NCBI GenBank assembly: GCA_046597185.1
Contig: JBKJLF010000172.1
Coordinates: 1 to 6,563 of the forward strand
Length of the DNA stretch: 6,563 nt
Direction of reading: 5' to 3'
From: CAMBDR01 sp046597185
Lineage (GTDB): Bacteria > Pseudomonadota > Gammaproteobacteria > Burkholderiales > Burkholderiaceae_D
Below the pieces are notes generated by a model. It was not told the origin of the DNA, made no database searches, and saw nothing but the letters and a program-made list of their open reading frames with translations. Below, one piece after another: positions 1 to 5,392 of this stretch (within the stretch, counting starts at the first letter, position 1; each line of letters opens with the position of its first letter). The position numbers and the translations under genes were made by a program.

Positions 1-202
1 ATTTCTTGTTCCGAAATAGGAACTTCCAGCGCTGCCAAGCTGGCGGACATGCGCAAAGCCCCCGGCGTCGAAGGCATACAACAATACGCCGTTGCGGTGG
101 CACCAATCCAGAAAACCTGATTCCCTCGGTGAAACTGATCGGCAATAGTTGGATTGCATTGATGGCGTATCAGGCCAAGGGTACGCTTACATTGCGCCTT
201 AA
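1..202. repeat. Left copy of the ATPase-module upstream flank
   Basis: This stretch is a direct repeat of 3268-3480. Bases 1-94 match 3268-3361 with a single mismatch (base 78). The copy then loses about 10 bp relative to the other and resumes to 202 with scattered substitutions and one further 1-bp gap. In the other copy this sequence lies immediately upstream of the divergently read nuclease-ATPase gene, and base 1 corresponds to the base just outside that gene's extended -10 element. The repeat therefore continues leftwards out of the window. A short inverted repeat (GTTCC-6-GGAAC, bases 8-23) lies inside it and is kept in the middle copy but damaged in the copy near 4680. Confidence 0.9.
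49..202 (+). pseudogene. Broken, unrecognised reading frame (copy 1)
   Basis: From the ATG at 49 the frame reads MRKAPGVEGIQQYAV and then goes out of frame where about 10 bp are missing relative to the copy at 3316. In the next frame it resumes as GTNPENLIPSVKLI and then NSWIALMAYQAKG. A further 1-bp loss follows that segment. The matching peptide in the 3316 copy, with a different set of lesions, suggests that both descend from one real coding sequence. I do not recognise the family. The true start is unknown, since the similarity begins upstream of the ATG. No SD sequence is apparent. This could instead be conserved non-coding flank DNA that happens to be open. Confidence 0.5.
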
Positions 203-234
203 AGTTGGCGACCATTTGGCAGCGAGTGATGCGC

Positions 235-291
235 ACAATTGTAAACTGTCATGCTCAATCCAAGCAGCACAGTTTAAAAAAAGCAAACTGT
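235..291. promoter_or_regulatory. Possible operator: three AAACTGT boxes
   Basis: The 7-mer AAACTGT occurs at 243-249 (+), inverted at 269-275 as ACAGTTT, and again at 285-291 (+). An 8-bp palindrome ACAATTGT (235-242) adjoins the first box. The cluster lies 42 bp or more upstream of the -35 hexamer of the rhomboid gene, a plausible place for an activator or repressor. The boxes could also form a weak RNA hairpin. No known regulator motif is recognised, and the repeats may be chance in AT-rich DNA. Confidence 0.25.
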
Positions 292-332
292 ACTGGTCAT
301 ATTTCGTACCAACTGCATCTATACAACACATT

Positions 333-361
333 TTGACATGCGTATCATCTCCCTGTAAATA
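333..361 (+). promoter_or_regulatory. Sigma70-like promoter of the rhomboid gene
   Basis: A perfect -35 hexamer TTGACA (333-338) is followed by exactly 17 bp and a weaker -10 hexamer TAAATA (356-361). Transcription would begin near 368, giving a leader of about 30 nt before the ATG at 400. The SD sequence AAAGGA (389-394) falls inside this leader. The consensus -35 and ideal spacing make it credible; the -10 matches only 3 of 6 bases. Confidence 0.5.
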
Positions 362-399
362 CCATTTGTGCAATTCGCACTCATCCAGAAAGGATAGCC

Positions 400-1614
400 A
401 TGTCTGACACTAATAACGCCCAGTTGTCGTCCGACCCAGTGCAATGGCAAAGCCCGGCGCTGTTCCCGGCAATGCCAGCAGTGGATGAATGGCGCGTACT
501 TGAGAAAACACAATTTGAAACAATCGGCTTAGATGCCTTGCTGACGCGGATCCAAAGAAAACCCGGTGCAACCCAATGGAATGGCGTGCAAGAATATCCG
601 CCAGTGGCTTTTGTCATTCCGCCGGGTCATGATCGGATGGTGCCTGCTGCCGAACAAATTGAACTGCAAGCGGGCATTCTGGCACGGGATGAAGGTACTT
701 TACGCGACAACAGGTATGCGCAGGGGTTTGTTTTTTATGGCCTAATCGCACTCAGCCTATTATTGCTGATTTCCAAAGCCAGTTTTCTACCGTTTTTGCT
801 GATGGTGTATGGGGTCAGCGCAGGCGGTAGCCATATTGAAGCATGGCTGGCGCTCAGGAAGTTAAAATCACATCCCGCGCAATATTTGACCGAAGCCAGC
901 GCAAAAATACGTTACGCTTTTTGGATGACAAGCAGTGACAAACAACAAAAACTGTCACACCACGGTGCATTGGCGTTCGCATGGCTATTGATCGGTGGAG
1001 TGCAAATTGTGGTTTCCGCCAAATCTTGCGTGGCCAACACAACCGTTCTAGCCGCTGGACTGATCAAACCACTGGTTATAAGCGAGCCTTGGCGCTTGCT
1101 AACTGGCCCGATGCTGCATGGTTCAATCTGGCACTTTGTGATGAATGCGTTGAGCATACTGTCACTAGGTGCCTTCTTTGAACGCAATGTCCACCGCAGT
1201 TTACTGGTGCCCGTCTGGCTGCTGGGTGCCTTGGGTGGTAGTTTGCTTAGTTGGCTACTGCTATCTACCGCGTCAATCGGTGCCTCCGGCGGGGTGATGG
1301 CGGTCTTTGGTTTTCTGCTGGTAATGGCGTGGAAGCGGCGCTCGCAGCTTCCGCCGGATTTTTTGCAAGGCCTACTGCGCAGCCTGCTATATATGGTACT
1401 GATAGGCGTAATGGCATGGGCGATTATCGACAACGCGGCACATGCTGGTGGGTTATTGGTAGGTGCATTATTGGGCCTTTGGGCGTTCAGACAGCCGCAC
1501 GGCTCACTGCCACTGCCAGACAGCAGGACAATACAGGTGATCGGCATCGGTGCGGACGTGTTTTTTCTTGGGCTGGTTATTTTTACCGGGCTGAAATTAA
1601 TCGCGGCGCAATAA
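400..1614 (+). CDS. Rhomboid family intramembrane serine protease
   Basis: This 404-residue protein is predicted to cleave transmembrane substrates inside the inner membrane. The rhomboid core occupies about residues 187-400. It shows the L1-loop WR pair (W231-R232), the TM2 HxxxN motif (H245, N249), the catalytic GxSG (G294-A295-S296-G297) at the start of TM4, and the second catalytic residue H348 in an AHAGG motif of TM6. The spacing from N249 to S296 (47 residues) equals that of E. coli GlpG N154-S201, and the Ser-His spacing (52) is within one residue of GlpG. A seventh hydrophobic segment lies at about 376-400. Upstream is an extra part: a roughly 105-residue hydrophilic N-terminus and a hydrophobic stretch at about 109-140 that could form one or two helices. 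ATG at 400 was chosen because AAAGGA lies 5 nt upstream and a promoter precedes it. The gene converges on the nuclease-ATPase, with 47 bp between the stops and no clear hairpin terminator. The substrate cannot be inferred. Confidence 0.93.
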   Translation: MSDTNNAQLSSDPVQWQSPALFPAMPAVDEWRVLEKTQFETIGLDALLTRIQRKPGATQWNGVQEYPPVAFVIPPGHDRMVPAAEQIELQAGILARDEGTLRDNRYAQGFVFYGLIALSLLLLISKASFLPFLLMVYGVSAGGSHIEAWLALRKLKSHPAQYLTEASAKIRYAFWMTSSDKQQKLSHHGALAFAWLLIGGVQIVVSAKSCVANTTVLAAGLIKPLVISEPWRLLTGPMLHGSIWHFVMNALSILSLGAFFERNVHRSLLVPVWLLGALGGSLLSWLLLSTASIGASGGVMAVFGFLLVMAWKRRSQLPPDFLQGLLRSLLYMVLIGVMAWAIIDNAAHAGGLLVGALLGLWAFRQPHGSLPLPDSRTIQVIGIGADVFFLGLVIFTGLKLIAAQ

Positions 1615-1630
1615 CCGTTTGGAAATAAAT

Positions 1631-1746
1631 CAAGCCATTGCGTTGTCAGACACCGTCATCACTAAAGGATTGTTTCAAATTCAAACCCCGTCACATTGCG
1701 CTTTTCCTTAGAAAATTCGACGCCGATCAAGTGAATCGGCATGCCG
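1631..1746. repeat. Downstream flank of the ATPase module (intact copy)
   Basis: This segment covers the last codons of the ATPase and about 30 bp beyond its stop. It recurs in two blocks at 3561-3632. Block 1711-1746 matches 3597-3632 at 34 of 36 bases, and 1641-1660 matches 3571-3590 closely, with weaker similarity out to about 1631. The other copy lacks 44 bp between the blocks. Because the flank extends past the stop codon, the duplicated unit was a DNA segment and not just a conserved protein domain. Confidence 0.8.
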
Positions 1747-3224
1747 TCGGCGCGGAATTTATCGGCATAGCCTTTGTCTTTAATCTGCTGCAATGCGCTA
1801 CCAACGGGTTCTTGTTCGATCACTTTAAATTCAAATAGATAGATGCGCCCATTGTATTTGAGCGACATATCGATGCGTCCAAAACTGGTTGAATCTTCCA
1901 CTCTGACATCGAATCCCGCTGCCACGAAATACGCATACACCACGCTGGCGTAGTAGCCTTCATAGCGGGCGATGGGGTTTTGTGTATACCATTGATGCGG
2001 AATGTTGGAAAAGAACGCTTGGAATAGACCTTTTAATGCCGCAAGATCATTTGCGGCAAGGATGCGTATCAATTTGATGCGGTTGCTGACATCGACACCC
2101 GCATCAGCAGTCCATGTACTGACTAAGCTGCCATACAGGCTTTGACGCACTTCTTCGTTGGGAAAGCGCAATTGATACAAGTAGCTGCCATTTATTCGGC
2201 TTGCTTTACCTATTGTCAGGTAACCAGCTTGGAACATTAACGCTGCTGTCGAAATATTTCCGATATCGAACGATGATAGCAGGTTGCTGTCTGCTTCCAT
2301 GGTTTCCAATTCTGGCAACCAAGCTTTGCGTTCAGTCAACATCTTAATTAAGAAGGTGGGTGTGCCAGACTGAAACCAATAGGCATCAAATTCACGTTCG
2401 CGAAATAGTAGCAATAAATCAAACGGGTTATACACGGAAGCACCACGCCAATTATAGCCATTGTACCAACGCTTAATTTCATTACGATCCAAGCCATCTA
2501 GCTCGGATGCGAATAAGGTATCGACATCTTGGTCGGTATAGCCACAGATGGTAGAAAATTCAGGCGAGAGCGTAATGTCGCGCAGATTATTTAAGCCAGA
2601 AAACAGGCTCACCTTGCTAAACTTCGAGACACCAGTCAAAAAACCAAGGCGAATATGACGGTCGGCGTCTTTAATGATGCCGTAGAAGTTTTTTAGCCAT
2701 TCGCGCAGCGCCAACGCAGTGGCATGGTCGGTGATGTTGTCGAGAATCGGTTTATCGTATTCATCGATCAGCACCACGGTTGGCTGGCCGCTTTGTTCAT
2801 GTACGCGGCCAATTAAATCGCGAAAGCGCGATTCCACATCAGGGTAACGTGCGGGTAGGTTGAATTGCCGCTCGTGCTCTTCTAATTGTTGGTGGACGTT
2901 GCGCTCTACGTAAGCTATGGTACTTAAGTTACCACCGCCAAAACTGATGCGTATCACCGGAAAGCGTTGCGACCAGTCCCATTTATCGGCAATATACAAG
3001 CCCTTAAATAAATCTTGCTGGCCCTCAAACAATTCTTTGAGCGTATCCAAAAACAAGCTTTTGCCAAAGCGACGTGGTCGAGATAGAAAATAATATTTAT
3101 CCTGCTGAGCCAAGGCCAAGGCAAAACAGGTTTTGTCGGCGTAATAATAGCCACCAGAAATGATCTGAGAAAAAGTTTGGATTCCGATGGGTAAATTACG
3201 CCTAGCTAGCTTCATTGCGTGCAT
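1662..3224 (-). CDS. AAA-ATPase-like / PD-(D/E)XK nuclease protein (DUF1703 type)
   Basis: This full-length 520-residue protein has the two-domain layout of the AAA-ATPase_like (PF09820) plus PDDEXK_9 (PF08011, DUF1703) family. The N-terminus carries the family signature LPIGIQTF (11-18) and YYYADKT (26-32). The variant Walker A is RPRRFGKS (49-56, K55) and Walker B is VVLIDEYD (150-157). TGVSKFSK (197-204), WYNGY (253-257) and VYNPFDL (264-270) follow. The C-terminal nuclease has GRID with D452 and FEFK with E465 and K467; E422 may be the helical acidic residue. All expected catalytic residues are present, so it is probably active. Family members are often multicopy in genomes and their cellular role is not settled; nuclease activity is inferred from the fold. 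Start: ATG 3224 gives MHAM; ATG 3215 (Met4) fits the usual MKL-type start better and has GGA 8 nt upstream. An extended -10 promoter lies about 35 bp upstream. A gutted second copy lies at 3554-4714. Confidence 0.92.
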   Translation of the reverse strand: MHAMKLARRNLPIGIQTFSQIISGGYYYADKTCFALALAQQDKYYFLSRPRRFGKSLFLDTLKELFEGQQDLFKGLYIADKWDWSQRFPVIRISFGGGNLSTIAYVERNVHQQLEEHERQFNLPARYPDVESRFRDLIGRVHEQSGQPTVVLIDEYDKPILDNITDHATALALREWLKNFYGIIKDADRHIRLGFLTGVSKFSKVSLFSGLNNLRDITLSPEFSTICGYTDQDVDTLFASELDGLDRNEIKRWYNGYNWRGASVYNPFDLLLLFREREFDAYWFQSGTPTFLIKMLTERKAWLPELETMEADSNLLSSFDIGNISTAALMFQAGYLTIGKASRINGSYLYQLRFPNEEVRQSLYGSLVSTWTADAGVDVSNRIKLIRILAANDLAALKGLFQAFFSNIPHQWYTQNPIARYEGYYASVVYAYFVAAGFDVRVEDSTSFGRIDMSLKYNGRIYLFEFKVIEQEPVGSALQQIKDKGYADKFRADGMPIHLIGVEFSKEKRNVTGFEFETIL

Positions 3225-3480
3225 CCGGTTGGGTTCGCCAAGAAAAATCGACTGCGCTTACTATACCATTTCTTGTTCCGAAATAGGAACTTCCAGCGCT
3301 GCCAAGCTGGCGGACATGCGCAAAGCCCCCGGCGTCGAAGGCATCCAACAATACGCCGTTGTGTTACGGCAGTAAGGCACCAAGCCGGAAAACCTGTTTC
3401 CCTCGGTGAAACTGATCAGCAATAGCTGGATTGCATTGATGGCGTATCAGGCCAAGGGGTATGCTTACATTGCGCCTTAA
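3191..3480. repeat. Upstream flank of the ATPase module (middle copy)
   Basis: This is the junction copy that links all three repeats. 3191-3311 matches 4594-4714 at 118 of 121 bases (mismatches at 3261, 3287 and 3300). 3268-3480 matches 1-202, with about 11 bp of gaps. The first part holds the first 11 codons, start and promoter of the ATPase gene; the second part holds the broken + strand frame. All three copies have the same orientation, so homologous recombination between them could delete the DNA in between: about 3.27 kb (rhomboid plus ATPase) or 1.4 kb (TonB-domain gene). Confidence 0.92.
3260..3268 (-). promoter_or_regulatory. Extended -10 promoter of the ATPase gene
   Basis: On the minus strand the sequence reads TGG-TATAGT, a TGn extended -10 element with a 5 of 6 -10 hexamer. 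The -35 is weak (TTCCTA at 18 bp spacing), as is usual for extended -10 promoters. Transcription would start near 3253, giving a leader of about 30-40 nt to the ATG at 3224 or 3215. The same element occurs in the duplicated flank at 4663-4671. Confidence 0.5.
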
Positions 3481-3535
3481 TGCTTACAAAGCCAACCCGC
3501 CCGACCGCTTCGGCATCCAGCAAAATCGGGCTTAA
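3316..3535 (+). pseudogene. Broken, unrecognised reading frame (copy 2)
   Basis: From the ATG at 3316 the frame reads MRKAPGVEGIQQYAVVLRQ, meets TAA at 3373-3375 (readily derived from CAA), and continues in the same frame as GTKPENLFPSVKLI and NSWIALMAYQAKGYAYIAP to a TAA at 3478. A 1-base shift at about 3476 continues as LNAYKANPPDRFGIQQNRA to a stop at 3533-3535. With one nonsense mutation and one frameshift repaired, this is a continuous C-terminal protein segment of about 73 residues. Copy 1 (49-202) shares the peptide but carries different lesions. I do not recognise the family. It reads divergently from the ATPase gene, its similarity starts inside that gene's upstream region, and it may be the tail of an old neighbouring gene. 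Confidence 0.55.
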
Positions 3536-3553
3536 CAACATCTGATTTTTTAC

Positions 3554-3632
3554 CTAGAACAAGACAATTATGTTGACAGACACCGTCGTCGCCTTTGAAA
3601 ATTCGACCCCGATAAAGTGAATCGGCATGCCG
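3554..3632 (-). pseudogene. 3' remnant of a second DUF1703-type ATPase gene
   Basis: The minus strand from 3628 reads MPIHFIGVEFSK, almost identical to the intact ATPase at residues 495-506 (MPIHLIGVEFSK), and then runs on to a TAG at 3554-3556 through a different tail. Relative to the intact gene, 44 bp that encoded the last residues are missing. Upstream of 3632 no similarity to the ATPase remains in any frame. Together with the 5' remnant at 4586-4627 it marks where a second copy of the gene once stood. Confidence 0.85.
3561..3632. repeat. Downstream flank of the ATPase module (gutted copy)
   Basis: This segment is the partner of 1631-1746, in the same orientation. It includes the shared block ending GACAGACACCGTC (to 3587) and the block 3597-3632 (34 of 36 identical to 1711-1746). 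It forms the left border of the refilled unit. Confidence 0.8.
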
Positions 3633-3699
3633 ACGCGGTTGCCACAGCGCGTCCAATGGGCGAGGTTCGAATTAAGAATTGCCGGCGGCGGGTCATGGT

Positions 3700-4512
3700 T
3701 TATTCAAAAATCCAAGTGTACGAGGCGGTAAAGGTAGTGGTGCTGGTGGCGCTAAAATTGGGGATCAGTTCAGTCTTTATTTTGCAGTTGGGGATACCCT
3801 TGACCGTGGCATAGTCAAGGCTCCGCCAACCAGCCGATTTAGATATTCTCACGACATCAGATAAATTTCCATTGGCATCGACTGTTAAAACAACATGGAT
3901 GATACCTTCCTGCTCACCCGCCTTAGCTTCTTGAGGATATTCAAATTTACAACCCAAAGACTCTAACGAAATGGGTTTTGGCTTGTTGCCGTCGGCCTGG
4001 AAAGCAGGTCGTGCCGCTGGTCTGACAGGCATCTGTTCTACCACTTTATAATCAGGTGGCAAGCCAATGAGTTTATTTCGTATACTTTGATGGCATCCAA
4101 TGCCTTCTTGGAATGCGTGTTGCTGGCATTCTTCCTGTTCCTGTTTAACGCTTGAAAGCGGAAGAATATTCAAGCCGATTTCCTTTGCGTGGCAAGACAA
4201 AGTTACATACCACAACAAACTATTAGGGTTGAGTGACGGATAATCATAGGCTAGAGTGGCGATTTCGCGAATTAATGGCCCATCAGGCCAGCGCGTTGAA
4301 ACCAATTTCATTCCATCTTCTCGATTTGGCGCAATATCGCGAACCCCAATGATGTCTGCATTCTTGGCAAATTGCGCTTTGCAATTTTCGGAAAAGGGTG
4401 TTGTTAGAAAATTGGCTGGCTCAACTGCCTGAACTGCGGTACCTATACAAACGGAAAGGGTAGCGACGATCATTTTTGGCGACATCAGTTTATTTGGTGA
4501 CGAAAAATTCAT
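3700..4512 (-). CDS. Exported protein with C-terminal TonB domain
   Basis: This is a 270-residue protein. The N-terminus has a hydrophobic segment (about 14-29) ending TAVQA, fitting a Sec signal peptide cut after A29 or an uncleaved anchor. Residues 30-160 are an unrecognised domain with Cys at 44, 107, 129 and 140, possibly disulfide-bonded in the periplasm. A short Pro-rich linker (162-180) follows, and then a TonB C-terminal fold (about 188-268): YPQEA (192-196), GIIHVVLTVDANGNLSDVV (203-221), the SAGW and LDYATVKGI segments, and Cys 188 and 243. TonB_C domains contact outer-membrane receptors in true TonB. This protein lacks a long Pro-rich spacer, no ExbB/ExbD genes are adjacent, and the domain may serve another envelope role. 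The start is uncertain: ATG 4512 has no SD, and Met10 (4485) or Met14 would keep the hydrophobic segment. It occupies the space where the body of a second ATPase gene would be. Confidence 0.8.
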   Translation of the reverse strand: MNFSSPNKLMSPKMIVATLSVCIGTAVQAVEPANFLTTPFSENCKAQFAKNADIIGVRDIAPNREDGMKLVSTRWPDGPLIREIATLAYDYPSLNPNSLLWYVTLSCHAKEIGLNILPLSSVKQEQEECQQHAFQEGIGCHQSIRNKLIGLPPDYKVVEQMPVRPAARPAFQADGNKPKPISLESLGCKFEYPQEAKAGEQEGIIHVVLTVDANGNLSDVVRISKSAGWRSLDYATVKGIPNCKIKTELIPNFSATSTTTFTASYTWIFE

Positions 4513-4585
4513 AGAATGGTCAGTATAGTTGGTGATGGCATTGTCATCGGTTATTTTATGTTTACTACAGCAGGCAATGCACTGA

Positions 4586-4627
4586 CTAAGCTAGTAAATT
4601 ACGCCTAGCTAGCTTCATTGCGTGCAT
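4586..4627 (-). pseudogene. 5' remnant of the second ATPase gene (13-codon ORF)
   Basis: The ATG at 4627 reads MHAMKLARRNL, identical to the first 11 residues of the intact ATPase. At 4594 the identity stops, and the frame continues L-A to a TAG at 4586-4588. The breakpoint is exact: 4594 still matches the ATPase copy (3191) and 4593 does not. The start signals of the lost gene are retained, so this may still be translated as a short leader peptide upstream of the TonB-domain gene. Confidence 0.85.
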
Positions 4628-4714
4628 CCGGTTGGGTTCGCCAAGAAAAATCGACTGCGCTTATTATACCATTTCTTGTTCCGAAATAGAAACTTCCAGC
4701 GCGGCCAAGCTGGC
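4594..4714. repeat. Upstream flank of the ATPase module (gutted copy)
   Basis: This 121-bp segment matches 3191-3311 at 118 positions. It is the right border of the refilled unit. Similarity ends sharply at 4714, after CCAAGCTGGC, so this copy lacks the broken + strand frame seen in the other two. Confidence 0.93.
4663..4671 (-). promoter_or_regulatory. Extended -10 promoter pointing at the TonB-domain gene
   Basis: On the minus strand this is TGG-TATAAT: a TGn extension plus a perfect consensus -10 hexamer. The C-to-T change at 4664 relative to the intact ATPase copy creates the consensus. No good -35 is present. Transcription from about 4656 would cross the 13-codon remnant and reach the TonB-domain gene about 145 nt downstream. 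Confidence 0.5.
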
Positions 4715-4727
4715 TTTTAAGCGCCTA

Positions 4728-4801
4728 CCTTAGTGCGCTCCTTAGTGCGTTCCTTAGCGCATTAGCCCGTTTCATCGGCGCATACCCGATTTCATCGCAT
4801 A
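4728..4801. repeat. Two sets of short tandem repeats
   Basis: Three 12-bp units lie head to tail at 4728-4739, 4740-4751 and 4752-4763 (consensus CCTTAGTGCGCT; the third has diverged). An imperfect pair follows at 4766-4784 and 4785-4801 (CCCGTTTCATCGGCGCATA and a 17-bp variant). They fill the gap between the 5' flank repeat and the membrane-protein gene. They are probably slippage products; an operator role is possible but unsupported. Confidence 0.7.
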
Positions 4802-4866
4802 ATGGCAGCCTGCGCCCAGCCAACTTGCTAAGCTTGGCGCACGATTAATTTTCTACTGGAACCATC

Positions 4867-5370
4867 ATGTTACAGCGCTTCGCATTTATTGCCCGCATCA
4901 CCTTCGCCTGGATGGTGACGCTGGGCCTACTCCTGGGCGTCTTCGGCCCCAACGACAGTTGGTTGACGCCGTTGGTGTTGATCGTGATCCCGCTACTGAT
5001 TGCCTTCAACGCATTTACCCACGTCAAACGAGTCAAACTATTAACCCCTGAAGCGAGCCATGCCACGCTGGCGAATCGGCAGCGCCAACAGCTCGAAATT
5101 CCGTTCACCTCGGCACTGTGTTTCAGCATGATCGATGCCGCCATTCGCGGCTTGCCGGGCTGTGAAGAAGTGAATAGTTCGCCCGACAGCCTGCAAGGCT
5201 TTATCTACCTACCCGGCTTGGTCTTAATTTCAGTTGCCAGCATGAGCATGGCCCCCGTGGGCGCACGCACCAGCCATCGCCTTCCGGTGGCGAGCTTGAA
5301 AAAAGTGTTTGCCTTGGTGCTATATGGTTTGGCGGCGTATATGTTATGGAAGGTGTGGCATTTACGTTGA
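4867..5370 (+). CDS. Chimeric membrane protein with TauE/SafE C-terminal segment
   Basis: This 167-residue protein has hydrophobic segments at about 12-26, 32-50, 113-130 and 145-163. Residues 111-167 (GFIYLPGLVLISVASMSMAP, then VGARTSHRLPVASLKKVFAL to the end) match the way TauE/SafE (TSUP, COG0730) permeases end: a GYIYLPAL-like helix, an APLGARLAHRLP-like loop, then a last helix. A complete permease has about 250 residues and two such halves; only the last quarter is here. Residues 1-110 look different: two helices, then a soluble stretch with NRQRQQLEIPF and DAAIRGLP up to DSLQ. From memory this resembles the start of a longer unrelated membrane protein, but I cannot name it. The likely join is at codon 110/111 (nt 5196/5197), in frame. 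ATG 4867 has TGGA 6 nt upstream. The gene converges on the GST with 22 bp between stops. Whether the product folds or works is unknown; it may be a pseudogene formed by deletion. Confidence 0.65.
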   Translation: MLQRFAFIARITFAWMVTLGLLLGVFGPNDSWLTPLVLIVIPLLIAFNAFTHVKRVKLLTPEASHATLANRQRQQLEIPFTSALCFSMIDAAIRGLPGCEEVNSSPDSLQGFIYLPGLVLISVASMSMAPVGARTSHRLPVASLKKVFALVLYGLAAYMLWKVWHLR

Positions 5371-5392
5371 TTAGCGCTGTTTGAGTGGGGGC

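Noticed and set aside
8..30. Resemblance of GAAATAGGAACTTCC in the repeat to one arm of a yeast FRT site
   Set aside because: Only one arm resembles FRT; the second arm at the required 8-bp spacing is absent and no Flp-type recombinase is encoded. Coincidence is the better explanation.
6..407. Open + strand frame of 133 codons running through the left repeat into the rhomboid start
   Set aside because: It is in a different frame from the peptide shared by the two repeat copies, has no SD, and overlaps the well-supported promoter and RBS of the rhomboid gene.
912..1547. 211-codon minus-strand frame opposite the rhomboid gene
   Set aside because: It is a shadow of the rhomboid coding frame. 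It has no recognisable domain and no RBS, and the + strand has all catalytic motifs.
1615..1661. Search for a shared terminator between the convergent rhomboid and ATPase genes
   Set aside because: No stable hairpin with a T run is visible on either strand in this 47-bp gap.
4845..5144. 99-codon minus-strand frame opposite the chimeric membrane protein
   Set aside because: Antisense shadow with no start signals. The + strand frame has membrane segments and a recognisable TauE/SafE end.
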